Shown: piece by piece, positions 8,773 through 17,691 of the stretch
Position numbering within the stretch: position 1 is the stretch's first letter
How the letters are laid out: every line of letters begins with the position of its first letter
NCBI RefSeq assembly: GCF_009176305.1
Contig: NZ_BLAJ01000002.1
Span: forward strand, 372,001-436,000
Source: Martinezella dioscoreae
GTDB taxonomy: Bacteria > Pseudomonadota > Alphaproteobacteria > Rhizobiales > Rhizobiaceae
DNA: 64,000 nt
Direction: 5' to 3'
The notes under the pieces: generated by a model
The model's input: only the letters and a program-made list of their open reading frames with translations
Told to the model about the DNA's origin: nothing
Database searches by the model: none
Made by a program: the position numbers and the translations under genes

Positions 8773-10185
8773 TTGGGTGAGAAAGCTGGCAGCAGCGATA
8801 CGATATCGGCCGAAACGCCGCCGCCTGCGAGCAACCTGCGCTTGTCGATCGGCGCGCTTGCCAGGAGCGGCGCCGTTGCCGGTGCCATCAAGCTCGCCAG
8901 TGCCGGCCTTTCGTTCCTGATGTTCGTCGCCGTCGCCATGACGACCGATGAGCGGCAGTTCGGTCTTTATAGCGCCGCCTATGCCGGAGCGAGCCTGGTC
9001 TCCTTCTTCGCCATCGTCGGCCAGCAAAGCGCAGTGCTCAGGTTCTGGCCGCAATATGCCGGCAATAACGATCTGAATTCGGCAAACGGCATGATGGCCC
9101 GTTCCATCCTTGTCGCACTGATGGGGCTCGCGAGCTTCAGCCTGCTCATTCTCGTCATTGGCTTTTTGCCATTCGCCGGCAGACAGACGCCCGAATGGCT
9201 GGCGATCTGCGTGGCGACCATGGTGTTGGCCTTCGCGCTCGGCTGGTCGGAATTCGTCGCCTGCGCCCTTCGCGCCAAGAATGCGCTCATCTTCGCCCTG
9301 CTGCCACGCGATGTCATTTGGCGGGCAGTAGCAATCCCCGTCTTCGTGCTTGCCCATTTCATGCAGATGAGGATGAGCGCGGTTACCGCAACCTACCTGA
9401 CAGCCGGGTTGCTGCTCCTCATGATCGCGCCGCAAACATTCGTGCTTTTTCGCGATACGATGCGCGCGCAGCGCGGCCCGCTTACGAAAGAACAGAAGGA
9501 TGAATTCAAGACGGTGACGTTCGGGCTATGGGGCGTCACGGCGCTGCCGCCTGCGCTCAGCCAGGCGAGCACCTTGCTTGTCGCGGCCATTCTAGGCCCA
9601 GAGGCCGCTGGCGCGATTTTCGTCGCGGATCGAACGATGCGGCTGGTCGTCCTCGCACTCAACGGCATCAACCAGGCGCTGGCGCCGCAGATCTCCGCCG
9701 CCTTCTACACTGGGGACAGGGCACATGTGCAGCGTATCACCAGCCTCGCAGCTTTGGGTGGCTTCATCATCGCCTTGTGCGTACTGGTATCCTTCCTGGT
9801 CTTCGGCAACCTGATCCTGTCGATCTTCAATCACGCCTATGCCACGCCGACGATGCAGGTGACGCTGATCATCTTCGGCATCGGCGCGACCATCGGCACC
9901 GCCTGCGGGCCGACCGAAATCCTCATGCAGTTGACGGGCCTCCAGCACGCGCTTTTCAAGCTGCTTGTTATCGTCAACACCTTCGGGCTCTGTGCAACGG
10001 CGGTGCTGACCTATTGGCTCGGCCCGATCGGCGCGGCGCTCGCCATCGCCGGTACGATCATCGTTTGGTGCGTGACCGCCGTGTTCATCGCGCGCCGCAC
10101 CATCGGCATCAACCCGTCAATCCTCGGCTTTCTTGCCGGCGAAGACGCGCTTGCCGCCCGCTCCTTCCTGAAAGGCCGCTCATGA
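8773..10185 (+). CDS. Wzx-type polysaccharide flippase
   Basis: 470 residues with 12 to 14 predicted membrane helices and the layout of the polysaccharide-transport/MOP flippase superfamily. A polar N-terminus of about 30 residues precedes the first helix, and a conserved segment around LPPALSQASTLLVAAILGPEAAG resembles the mid-protein helix pair of Wzx proteins. It would flip lipid-linked repeat units across the inner membrane. The start appears to be TTG 8773 with AGGATCAGGG just upstream; the next in-frame ATG lies inside the first membrane segment. The last codons overlap the ATG of the following glycosyltransferase gene. Confidence 0.83.
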   Translation: MGEKAGSSDTISAETPPPASNLRLSIGALARSGAVAGAIKLASAGLSFLMFVAVAMTTDERQFGLYSAAYAGASLVSFFAIVGQQSAVLRFWPQYAGNNDLNSANGMMARSILVALMGLASFSLLILVIGFLPFAGRQTPEWLAICVATMVLAFALGWSEFVACALRAKNALIFALLPRDVIWRAVAIPVFVLAHFMQMRMSAVTATYLTAGLLLLMIAPQTFVLFRDTMRAQRGPLTKEQKDEFKTVTFGLWGVTALPPALSQASTLLVAAILGPEAAGAIFVADRTMRLVVLALNGINQALAPQISAAFYTGDRAHVQRITSLAALGGFIIALCVLVSFLVFGNLILSIFNHAYATPTMQVTLIIFGIGATIGTACGPTEILMQLTGLQHALFKLLVIVNTFGLCATAVLTYWLGPIGAALAIAGTIIVWCVTAVFIARRTIGINPSILGFLAGEDALAARSFLKGRS

Positions 10186-11324
10186 AAATCATCCAGGTCC
10201 AGACACAAGCGGAAGCCGGTGGCGCACAGCGGATTTCCGATATGGTCGGCGAGGGACTGCGCGCGCGTGGCCATGATGTGCGGACAGTCTTCATGTATAG
10301 GAAAACCGAAGTCTACGATGGCGATCCATACGCCGATTTCATCCTCACCAAGCCGCCACATGGTCTTCCAGGCCAGATGCGGGCGGCGATTGGACTTGCC
10401 GTCTATTTGCGCAAAGCTCGGCCGGAGGGGGTCATCACCTTCCAGCACTACGGCAATATTTTCGGCACCATCGGCGCGCGGTTCGCCGGTGCAGACCTCA
10501 TCATTGCAAACCAGAGCGGCGCCCCGCAGACCCGAGGCGTCAGGGGGATCCTGACGCAGGTTGACAAGTTGATGGGCACGCTCGGCGCCTATCATGCCAA
10601 CGTCGTCAATTCGCGCTGGACGGAGGCACAGTTCGACACCTTCCCGAAAGCCTATCGGCGGCGGACATCACGCATCGACCATGGCGTTTCCGCACCCTCG
10701 GCCGCCTTCGACAAGGGAGCGGCGCGCGCCGCCTTTGACCTTCCCCGAGAGGCATGGCTCGCCGTCTCTTCTGGCCGCATGGCGCAATCGAAAAACCAGA
10801 TCGCGCTCGTCGGTGCCCTCGCCCATCTGCCCGACATTCATATCGCTATCGCCGGCACCGGCCCCGAGCAGGATGCGATCGTCGCTTTTGCTAAGGACAA
10901 TGGCGTCGCCGACAGGCTGCATCTCGTCGGCGAGGTGCCTCCCTCGCGTATCTTCGAATTCCTCGCAACGGGAGACGCCTATGCTTTTTCGTCCTTGACG
11001 GAAACCTTTGGCCTTGCCGCCGTCGAGGCAGCCATTTCCGGACTGCCGGTGGTCACCAGCAAGCTCGATGTCCTGCGGGAAGTGCTGACCACGGATGATG
11101 GCGAAGCCGCCGCGCTCTTCGTCGAAGCCGATGCCAAGGGCATGGCTGATGGACTTGCTGAACTTATCGCCAGGCCCGACCTTGCAGCTCGGCTTGCCGC
11201 TGCCGGACGGCAGCTGAAGGAACAATATTCGCCGGCGCGCATGTGCGCCGGCTACGAAGCGCTGCTTCTTTCCCGCTCACTTCCGCACGGCTGCAATCCC
11301 GTCGATAACCTCCAGTCGGCCTGA
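10182..11324 (+). CDS. GT4-family glycosyltransferase
   Basis: 380 residues with the GT-B fold of family 4. The N-terminal domain begins MKIIQVQTQAEAGGAQR, where the GGAQR loop contacts acceptor or donor. The C-terminal domain has SSGRMAQSKNQ, VGEVPPSRIFEFLATGDAYAF split over two strands, and the E-x7-E donor-binding motif ETFGLAAVEA. It is expected to be cytoplasmic or peripheral to the inner membrane, adding a sugar from a nucleotide donor to the lipid-linked repeat unit. The ATG overlaps the flippase stop (10182-10185). Its 3' end overlaps the convergent beta-propeller gene by 48 bp (11277-11324). Confidence 0.87.
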   Translation: MKIIQVQTQAEAGGAQRISDMVGEGLRARGHDVRTVFMYRKTEVYDGDPYADFILTKPPHGLPGQMRAAIGLAVYLRKARPEGVITFQHYGNIFGTIGARFAGADLIIANQSGAPQTRGVRGILTQVDKLMGTLGAYHANVVNSRWTEAQFDTFPKAYRRRTSRIDHGVSAPSAAFDKGAARAAFDLPREAWLAVSSGRMAQSKNQIALVGALAHLPDIHIAIAGTGPEQDAIVAFAKDNGVADRLHLVGEVPPSRIFEFLATGDAYAFSSLTETFGLAAVEAAISGLPVVTSKLDVLREVLTTDDGEAAALFVEADAKGMADGLAELIARPDLAARLAAAGRQLKEQYSPARMCAGYEALLLSRSLPHGCNPVDNLQSA

Positions 11325-12743
11325 GCGATTGAGCGTATGGATTTTAGGATATGGCCAGTCGCCATCTGCCGCAATCGGCCGGGGCGGCGACAGCTGAACC
11401 GTCTTTTCATCCAGCTCCAGCAATTGCGAGATACCGAGCCCGCCACCGTAACCGAGCGTTCCGTCCTGGACCGGTAGATAGGTACCATCCCCCTCGCGGA
11501 CGAAAGCACCGCCCGGGCGCGCCATGCGACGATCGATAAGAACCGGGTTCAACATATGCGGTATCCAGGGGCCGGCAAGCCGGGGCGCGTGGAAGACCGC
11601 GAGCGTATCGGAGGTGCTGCCATAACCATCGCGGTCAGTCGCAAACAGCCAGAGTCGTCCACCATGTTCGAGGAGTGTCGCATCGGAAATCTCGCCTTCG
11701 ATGAGCACGCCTTCGGGAGCCCAGCGATCCGGAAATTGGATGGAACGATAGAGGACGAGCTTTCTGCCCGAACTTGCTTCAGGCAGCATCCAGATTGCAC
11801 CATCGCGCTCGAAGACCTGCGGATAAGAGAGATGGTAAGGTTCTTCCAGCACGCATCGCGGCTCTCCGGGCTTCCCGGCGGCATCGAACGGTACGACGGA
11901 GATGACCGCCTTGCCTGTCGCATGCGGATAATCCTCCACGAACAGGAAGGAACGATCCTGCCATTGAAATGGAAAGGGATCGGCATAGAAACGGTCTCCC
12001 GCATCCGGCAGCACCGACCAGCCTTCGCCGAGGCCACAGGTGCTTGCCACACCCGGCCCGTCGGTAAAGCGATAGCCGACGCGCCAATGCGCATGACGAA
12101 AACGTGCGCGCCGTATCACCTCCCGACTCAGGCGTGGCAGGGCGCTGGCCGCATATGAAGATGCAAACTCCAACATTCCAGCAGCAGGGTTTTCAGGCGC
12201 TGTGGATACGGGTTCGTTCATAGCGAGCCGGTTTTCGGCAAGGGCACGAACGGTGGAAACGGCAAGCGTGATAGCACGCGCCAAGACATCTTCGACACCG
12301 AGCGAGACGGATTCCCGCTTGTCGATCATCGGCCGCGCTCGGCCTATCACCCTCTTTCCATCCAGGACGGCTTCGATGGCGGGCAAGGCGCCGGCGGCGA
12401 CGGATATCGGGACCGAGAGGTCCGACCGCGATCCGTCGAACTGCAACGTGATGGTCGCAATATCCGATGGCGCAGCATTGCCGGCAAGATCCAGCCGAAA
12501 TGCAGCAGGGCGGATGCGAATACTCGTGGGAATTTCCGATAGAGGAGCGGCAAGCGCCGGATCGCGCCGGCGGAAGATTGTTCGCTCAAGAGCCAAAGCG
12601 GCATTGACCGCTGCCGGCCACACTTCCGGCCCGGCTGCGTGCGAGACGGCAATGTCGTGGCCGTCTGCCTGCAGGCGCCGGATCACGATCTCCTGCCAGC
12701 GACGAGGCGCGGACTTCGGCACGATGATATCAATCGATGGCAT
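11277..12743 (-). CDS. Beta-propeller protein resembling GINT1 N-terminal domain (formyltransferase-associated)
   Basis: 488 residues. The N-terminal half (about 1-210) begins MPSIDIIVPK and resembles the nucleotide-like domain found in front of such propellers. The C-terminal half (about 225-488) shows repeated propeller blades with YADPFPF, FLFVEDY, SYPQVF, IWMLPEAS, SDATLLE, WLFATD, PGGAFV and YLPVQDG, the pattern of GH43-like five-bladed propellers annotated as glucosamine inositolphosphorylceramide transferase N-terminal-like. No signal peptide or membrane helix is evident. GGGAG lies 5 nt before the ATG. Position next to the flippase and glycosyltransferase suggests a role in modifying or recognising the glycan; this is inferred from position and fold only. 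Confidence 0.6.
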   Translation of the reverse strand: MPSIDIIVPKSAPRRWQEIVIRRLQADGHDIAVSHAAGPEVWPAAVNAALALERTIFRRRDPALAAPLSEIPTSIRIRPAAFRLDLAGNAAPSDIATITLQFDGSRSDLSVPISVAAGALPAIEAVLDGKRVIGRARPMIDKRESVSLGVEDVLARAITLAVSTVRALAENRLAMNEPVSTAPENPAAGMLEFASSYAASALPRLSREVIRRARFRHAHWRVGYRFTDGPGVASTCGLGEGWSVLPDAGDRFYADPFPFQWQDRSFLFVEDYPHATGKAVISVVPFDAAGKPGEPRCVLEEPYHLSYPQVFERDGAIWMLPEASSGRKLVLYRSIQFPDRWAPEGVLIEGEISDATLLEHGGRLWLFATDRDGYGSTSDTLAVFHAPRLAGPWIPHMLNPVLIDRRMARPGGAFVREGDGTYLPVQDGTLGYGGGLGISQLLELDEKTVQLSPPRPIAADGDWPYPKIHTLNRSGRLEVIDGIAAVRK

Positions 12744-12960
12744 GACGCTCCCATCCGCCGCAGCATCGGCGAAGCTTCTGAGGCCTGGGAACTACATTTA
12801 TTCGGGAAAGCTTACTTTCCCGTTATTCTAAGGTTGTATTGGAGAATTGCACGTCAGTACCGGTCAAGAAGAATTTCCGTAAGTAAATTCGGACGACCGC
12901 AGCACCCATGGTGGAACGTCGCGATCTTTCAGAGTCGTTTCCCGCGCTTTAGGCCTTTGA
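12744..12960. other. Intergenic, no gene recognised
   Basis: This stretch holds the upstream region of the propeller gene, including the ribosome-binding site just above 12743. It also has an AT-rich patch at about 12795-12845 suitable for its promoter. An inverted pair GGGAAAG...CTTTCCC occurs at about 12805-12822. No coding frame is credible. Confidence 0.4.
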
Positions 12961-12969
12961 TTTTGTGCA

Positions 12970-13013
12970 TGTCGTTGTCGCAAAACCGCTGCACACTTTT
13001 GCGCGACATGCTT
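12970..13013. repeat. RIME-like dispersed palindromic repeat, copy 1
   Basis: The palindrome has arms GTCGCAAAA (12977-12985) and TTTTGCGCGAC (12997-13007) around CCGCTGCACAC, followed by ATGCTTCAG. The same layout, AAAACCGCTGC-CACTTTT then ATGCTT-AG, recurs at 28203-28243, and a half copy (TTGTCGCAAAACCGC) occurs at 17672-17686. This resembles the Rhizobium-specific intergenic mosaic elements (RIME1) described in rhizobial genomes. Such elements are non-autonomous and usually lie just outside genes. Confidence 0.7.
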
Positions 13014-13018
13014 CAGTT

Positions 13019-13174
13019 TCACTTCCGCTCCGGCGCCAGCACGAAATCGTGCTCGACCTGCCAGAACGCGCCCCGGAAACCCAGGTCTTTGGCGCGGGTG
13101 GGATCTTCGGTGAGCTTGAACTCGGCAAGCAGGCTGTCCTGTGTCGGCTCCAGCTCCTTCACCGCCGATGCCGG
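13019..13174 (-). pseudogene. 3' remnant of an unidentified gene
   Basis: After an in-frame TGA (13175-13177) a coding-like frame of about 50 codons reads into VKELEPTQDSLLAEF, KLTEDPTRAKDLGF and RGAFWQVEHDFVLAPERK, then stops at 13019. The ending FDFVLAP-type motif is reminiscent of the C-terminus of intradiol dioxygenases, but the match is from memory and weak. Upstream, about 13175-13285, another frame of the same strand reads LTGHGVFTVLTGIG, so the gene seems frameshifted and truncated. It lies beside a RIME-like repeat, as gene remnants often do. Confidence 0.35.
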
Positions 13175-13285
13175 TCAACACCGTGAAGACACCGTGGCCT
13201 GTCAGATCTGGGGACTGTGACGACGGCAGCCAACATGCCGAAGACAAAGCTGCCTTGGAATTGTCTTTGGATGGCAAGGACCTTT

Positions 13286-14365
13286 TCAGGCCCACTCTTC
13301 CGTCAATTCTCCATCCGCGATCACCACCGATTTTTCGGAGGGAGGCACCAGAGCCGACAAGGCATTGGTAAACGCGTCATCGAGAATGAGCAGCTTGCGG
13401 GCGTGCGCGTGCGCATACTCCTCATAAAAGCCGCGCGAGATCCACAGCCGAGAGCGACCACGCCGGCCACTCCAGCCGACGCCTCCGATCGATTCCGCCG
13501 CGGCAAGCTTGCGGCTGGTATGGGCTCGCGACAAACCGAATGATTGAGCCAGATAGGAAATCGAGCTCACATCCGTCAGGAGCTTGTCTTGTCCCGCCAG
13601 CATCTCAGGCTCTATTCCGGCGATCAGCCGGTCCATCAGCAGCCCGCCGGCATCCGCCCAGGTGAAGATCGTATAGAGCGGACCGGGGCTGCGTATTGCG
13701 GGACTCGTCAGAAGTGCGTGCGCCGCAATCGGCTGCACCAATGCCAGCAGGCTTTCCGGCTCGGCGTGGAATCTGGCCGTCCTGCCGCCACCGCCGATGA
13801 GATCGAGAGCTTGAAAATGTACGCTATACCAGTGGGCCAGCATCTGCAGTATGAACGGCGCCGGCGCTACCTGCTCCGATGGCAGACCATTGGCAGCGAC
13901 GATCGGGCGAACGACATCATATTGCAAGGCTTCGTCAAAGAAAGCATAGGCCGTATTGCGGCTGGCAATCGCATATTGCAGAGCGAGATTTCCTAGACCC
14001 CGCCGGGTTAGTCCTGCTCCGGACTCGCGAATTGTTCGAAAGTAATTTCCCAGTGCTGCATGGCAGAGGAGCCAGCGTTGCTGTGTTGCGAAAAGTGCTG
14101 CAGTTCGCGGCGAAGCCTCGTGAACCGCAACGAAACTACGGGCCAACAGTAAGACTGCTTGGGAAAATACCACCGGATCGAACAGACCGTCCGCCTCACC
14201 TGCCGGCCGCTGCACCAGAAAATCAAGCACCTTTCCCATGGAAAGCTCTCTCAAGATTGCCGACTGGCTGGCGTCCAGGCCATTGCTATGCCGTTCCGGG
14301 ACAATCATGCTTGTGAGGAATGCGCAATCGGAAGAAGCGCGGGTTGCAACAAAGAATATCCCCAC
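13286..14365 (-). CDS. Unknown protein with C-terminal helix-turn-helix-like segment
   Basis: Up to 359 residues. I do not recognise the family. The body is helical and soluble. Near residues 270-305, ISYLAQSFGLSRAHTSRKL has the spacing of a helix-turn-helix, followed by GGVGWSGRRGRSRLWIS, which looks like a wing. DNA binding is therefore likely and the protein may be a regulator. The start is uncertain. GTG 14365 has no convincing ribosome-binding site, while an internal ATG at 14239 (MGKVLDFLV) has GAGAG 8 nt upstream and would give about 317 residues. It is transcribed toward the decayed stretch and diverges from the CadC-like regulator gene, across a 280-bp AT-rich gap. Confidence 0.55.
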   Translation of the reverse strand: MGIFFVATRASSDCAFLTSMIVPERHSNGLDASQSAILRELSMGKVLDFLVQRPAGEADGLFDPVVFSQAVLLLARSFVAVHEASPRTAALFATQQRWLLCHAALGNYFRTIRESGAGLTRRGLGNLALQYAIASRNTAYAFFDEALQYDVVRPIVAANGLPSEQVAPAPFILQMLAHWYSVHFQALDLIGGGGRTARFHAEPESLLALVQPIAAHALLTSPAIRSPGPLYTIFTWADAGGLLMDRLIAGIEPEMLAGQDKLLTDVSSISYLAQSFGLSRAHTSRKLAAAESIGGVGWSGRRGRSRLWISRGFYEEYAHAHARKLLILDDAFTNALSALVPPSEKSVVIADGELTEEWA

Positions 14366-14483
14366 AGTTCTTGCCGATATTGAGCACTTCCTCTCACATC
14401 ATGAATAACCGCCGTAATTTTTCATTATCTATTCAAATAATAGTCGGAGCAGGCGGCGAGGTCCTGATAAGGCCATGCTAAGG

Positions 14484-14513
14484 TTCTGATATTTTCTGAT
14501 ATTTTTCTGATAT
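14484..14513 (+). repeat. Three phased direct repeats TTCTGATAT
   Basis: TTCTGATAT occurs at 14484-14492, 14494-14502 and 14505-14513, with start spacings of 10 and 11 bp. That places the copies on one face of the helix. They lie in the divergent AT-rich gap upstream of the CadC-like regulator gene. Such phased direct repeats are typical of binding sites for OmpR/PhoB-type winged-helix domains, the domain carried by the downstream gene. Confidence 0.55.
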
Positions 14514-14644
14514 TGATGATTTTGTTGCAAAAACTGGCACTTAGCCAATTCCGTTTGAACTTGCCGCGCGACGAAGCAAGCGGCGTCATCCCTCTCTCGA
14601 TAGCGGCATCGGCACGTTGACTGTCGAGCAAAGCTCTCTTTATA

Positions 14645-16423
14645 TTGCGTCATATTTTAAGTGGTACAATTGAGGATCATTGGGAGCAGGTGTTTTATTT
14701 TGCTGGATTCGGTCTCGATCCAGATCGTGCCGAGCTTCACGGGCCTGACGGCTCCGCGATCCGGCTGCGCCCAAAGACCTTTGAACTGCTGAAGCTCCTC
14801 GTCGCGAATAACGGGCGCGTTGTCGGTAAACAGGAACTGATGGAAGCTGTCTGGCCCGGGATCTATGTAGGGGAAGACAGCCTGTTTCAATGCATTCGTG
14901 AAATCCGCACGGCGCTCGGTGATACTGAGCGGCATATGATCAAGCTTGTATCTGGTCGTGGTTATCTATTCACCGCTCAGGTAACCACAAGGCAGGAGAG
15001 TTCGGCACCGCAGCCTGCGGAACCGGATATGCCGGTCTCCGATACAAGTGTCATGGCAAATGGTGCTGGGACACCCGGTCGACGCGGGTCGCGCAAGGTT
15101 TTGGCGCTCGGCGCGTTGGCAATGCTTTGCATGATCGCCGTCGTCATTGGCCTCGCTTTGTTTTCCTCTCGCCTTGGCAAGGTCTTGGGAGCGGGGCCAT
15201 CGGTCATCGAAGTTCTGCCTGTTATCGATACTGTTGGCGATGCGCAGAGCGCCGTTTTGGCGCAGGGCATCGCTGCGGAGATGATCAACGGCCTCGCCGC
15301 CATCGACAATATCCGTCTGATAGCGCCGAAGGAACAGAGCCCGGCGGCAGCCGCCAAACCCACATCCGGAGTTGGCGGCGAAACCGATTTTCTCTTGCAG
15401 AGTGAGCTGCAAAGAAGCCCGCAATCCTGGATCCTTCAAACACGGCTCATCAAGGTGAGCAGCCGCGAGATCGAATCGGTCGCCGAAGTGACGCTGGATG
15501 CCACCGAAGCCGACGGGCAGCGCCTTGCCTCACGGCTCGCTGCGGGAGCCGGCTACGATGTTGCCAACCGTCTCAACAAACTCGAAGAAGCAGGTAGCCC
15601 TGCAGCCCAAGCCGGCGCCGCCAATGTAGCGATCCAACAGGCAACCGCGTCAATCAATCAGACGACGAAGGAACGCTTCGCGACGGCACGATCGATTCTT
15701 GAAAAATATCTGCGCGATCAGCCTGATAATGCCGATCTGCAGATCGCGCTTGCCACGCTGCATCTGCGCGGCATTCAACTCGACTGGTATGATCCGGCCG
15801 AGAGCAGGTCAGCAGAGAACGAGGCAAGATCCCTGATCGAGCATGCGCTACGAACAAGACCGAACTCTCTGCCGGTGCTCGACATCTATTGCCGTTTCCT
15901 GACCGCAACCAACCAGTTTTCCGAAAGCCTTGTGGCTTGTGGAAGAGCGCTGAGCCTCAACCCGTGGGATGGCGCGGCGCTGTTCCAGCTAGGCCTGACG
16001 CAGATCCAGCTCGGGCGTTTCGAAGATGCGCTTGCGACATTCGAGCTGGCGGACCGCTTCGACACGCCGGCAGTGTCTCGCTGGACCTGGCTGCTGGGCG
16101 CGGGATGGGCGGATATTCTTCTCAATCGCAATGAAGATGCCATTGGATGGCTGCAACGCTCCATCGCGATCACCTCCGGGACGGGACGGGCGCATATGCT
16201 TTTGGCGACCGCTTATCAACGATTGGGCCGAACGGACGAAGCCAGACTAGCTCTGGCGAAGGGGTTGGAACTAAGGCCAGGCTCGACAGCCGCGAATATC
16301 GCCCTGCCCGCTCGCAATACCAGCCCGATCTACCTCGCAGCGCGCCGGGACATCAGCCAAACGCTGATCGATCTCGGCCTGCCGGCTGACGACGAAGCGC
16401 AAAAACGAGACGACCCGAATTGA
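14645..16423 (+). CDS. CadC-like membrane transcriptional regulator with TPR periplasmic domain
   Basis: About 592 residues. An OmpR/PhoB-type winged helix occupies residues 18-110; RLRPKTFELLKLLV and GRVVGKQELMEAVWPG are its recognition region and the end GRGYLFTA is canonical. A single membrane helix spans 151-173. The remainder would be periplasmic and contains a region like the adenylate-cyclase-associated domain (about 185-320) and TPR-like repeats (about 335-560, for example LSLNPWDGAALFQLGLTQIQLGRFEDALATFE split by repeat). Such proteins sense outside the membrane and bind DNA directly. No receiver domain is present. The start may be TTG 14645 or GTG 14690, the latter with GGGAG 3 nt upstream. 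Targets may include its own promoter repeats or the TadG-like gene downstream; that is inference. Confidence 0.78.
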   Translation: MRHILSGTIEDHWEQVFYFAGFGLDPDRAELHGPDGSAIRLRPKTFELLKLLVANNGRVVGKQELMEAVWPGIYVGEDSLFQCIREIRTALGDTERHMIKLVSGRGYLFTAQVTTRQESSAPQPAEPDMPVSDTSVMANGAGTPGRRGSRKVLALGALAMLCMIAVVIGLALFSSRLGKVLGAGPSVIEVLPVIDTVGDAQSAVLAQGIAAEMINGLAAIDNIRLIAPKEQSPAAAAKPTSGVGGETDFLLQSELQRSPQSWILQTRLIKVSSREIESVAEVTLDATEADGQRLASRLAAGAGYDVANRLNKLEEAGSPAAQAGAANVAIQQATASINQTTKERFATARSILEKYLRDQPDNADLQIALATLHLRGIQLDWYDPAESRSAENEARSLIEHALRTRPNSLPVLDIYCRFLTATNQFSESLVACGRALSLNPWDGAALFQLGLTQIQLGRFEDALATFELADRFDTPAVSRWTWLLGAGWADILLNRNEDAIGWLQRSIAITSGTGRAHMLLATAYQRLGRTDEARLALAKGLELRPGSTAANIALPARNTSPIYLAARRDISQTLIDLGLPADDEAQKRDDPN

Positions 16424-16651
16424 CAAGAATGTATGGCGAATACTTACCGCAGATTGCTGAGATTCTCAATATCTACCACAGATAAATCCCCGTAGACACA
16501 AAGCATCATCAAAGTATCAGAAAGTCTTTTCCACCTGAATATCAGCATAAAAATGCTGCCTATGGCTACAACTTGAGTCTCCTTCTAAACCACGTCTTTA
16601 TATATTTTGCCCATTCTCCGACCAAAGTTCAGGCTTTTTCTGGTAGGAATA

Positions 16652-17608
16652 ATGAGCACTCGCTTTTTGCGGCAATTTGACCGCCTGACAAAGGATCGTG
16701 CTGGCAATTTCGCGACATTGACGGCGTTGATCGCAGTCCCGCTGGCTGCAGCTGCAGGCTTGGCAGTGGATTACGCATCTGCGGTACATCAGCGAACGAA
16801 TTTGCAGGAAATCGCCGATGGTGCCGCTCTGGCCGGCGGCAAGATCTTCGATGGTACCAACCTTGCCGCGGCGCAGGCAGAAGCCACACGCTTCATCACC
16901 GCCTATGCTGACACGACACCTGCCAACCTTAGCTATACTATCACGGCAAACGGACGCATCCTTTCGGTCAATTTGACCGGAGCGGTGCCGACAAATCTGA
17001 TGCGCATCGTCAATATCAACAGCGTCGACATCGGCGTGAACTCCCAAGCCACGGCGCCGGCAAAGCCTGACATCGTGACCATCACTCCGACACAGGCGCA
17101 GGGGTGGTACTATAAAGTCATCACGATCCGTGTCGTCAGACCCAATGCAACAGCCGAAACCGTAGTCGGCACCGTAACCTATCAGCCGACAACCCATAAC
17201 AACGGTGGCCAGGGCACCATGACGGCCGTCCCGTCCGGCCCGATTACGCTGGGCCAATATACCAAGCTCGTACTGCAGATGGACGTCAAGGATGATGGCT
17301 GTCCGCCTGGCCAGGCCGCGTCTATCTCGAACAACAACGCCGTGAACTGCAACAGCAAGAACTCGGCCGGCACAAAATACGATCTGACCCTGCGGACAGA
17401 TGATCCGAATACGTCGAATTATCTCTTCGTCGACGGTAGCCAACTTCCCAAAGGCGTCACCTTGCCGATCGAGAATTATTTCGGCTGCCAGGCCGCACAA
17501 AAGCACGCCTGGGAAGATGGCGGCGGTTGGGATCGACAGGACTTTTTCTATACGATCTCGTCGCAATGTTCCTCGGCCGACGGCGATGCCGTGCGCCTCA
17601 CGAACTGA
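16652..17608 (+). CDS. TadE/TadG-like pilus-assembly protein
   Basis: 318 residues from ATG 16652, with TAGGA about 5 nt upstream. A positively charged start (RFLRQFDRLTKDRAGN) leads into one hydrophobic helix, FATLTALIAVPLAAAAGLAVDYA (about 19-41 in two halves). Then comes the TadG-typical phrase RTNLQEIADGAALAGG. The rest is an extracytoplasmic domain rich in Thr, Asn and Val with four to five Cys residues near the end. TadG-like proteins belong to the Flp/Tad pilus machinery, but no other tad gene is nearby, so this is an orphan. It follows the CadC-like regulator on the same strand after a 228-bp gap in which I see no other gene. Confidence 0.72.
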   Translation: MSTRFLRQFDRLTKDRAGNFATLTALIAVPLAAAAGLAVDYASAVHQRTNLQEIADGAALAGGKIFDGTNLAAAQAEATRFITAYADTTPANLSYTITANGRILSVNLTGAVPTNLMRIVNINSVDIGVNSQATAPAKPDIVTITPTQAQGWYYKVITIRVVRPNATAETVVGTVTYQPTTHNNGGQGTMTAVPSGPITLGQYTKLVLQMDVKDDGCPPGQAASISNNNAVNCNSKNSAGTKYDLTLRTDDPNTSNYLFVDGSQLPKGVTLPIENYFGCQAAQKHAWEDGGGWDRQDFFYTISSQCSSADGDAVRLTN

Positions 17609-17691
17609 TGCGACGGCAAGCTGACGACCGGCCGTATCGATGACCCTAAGCCGGCGCCATGGGCGCCGAGCTTGTCGCAAAACCGCATGGC

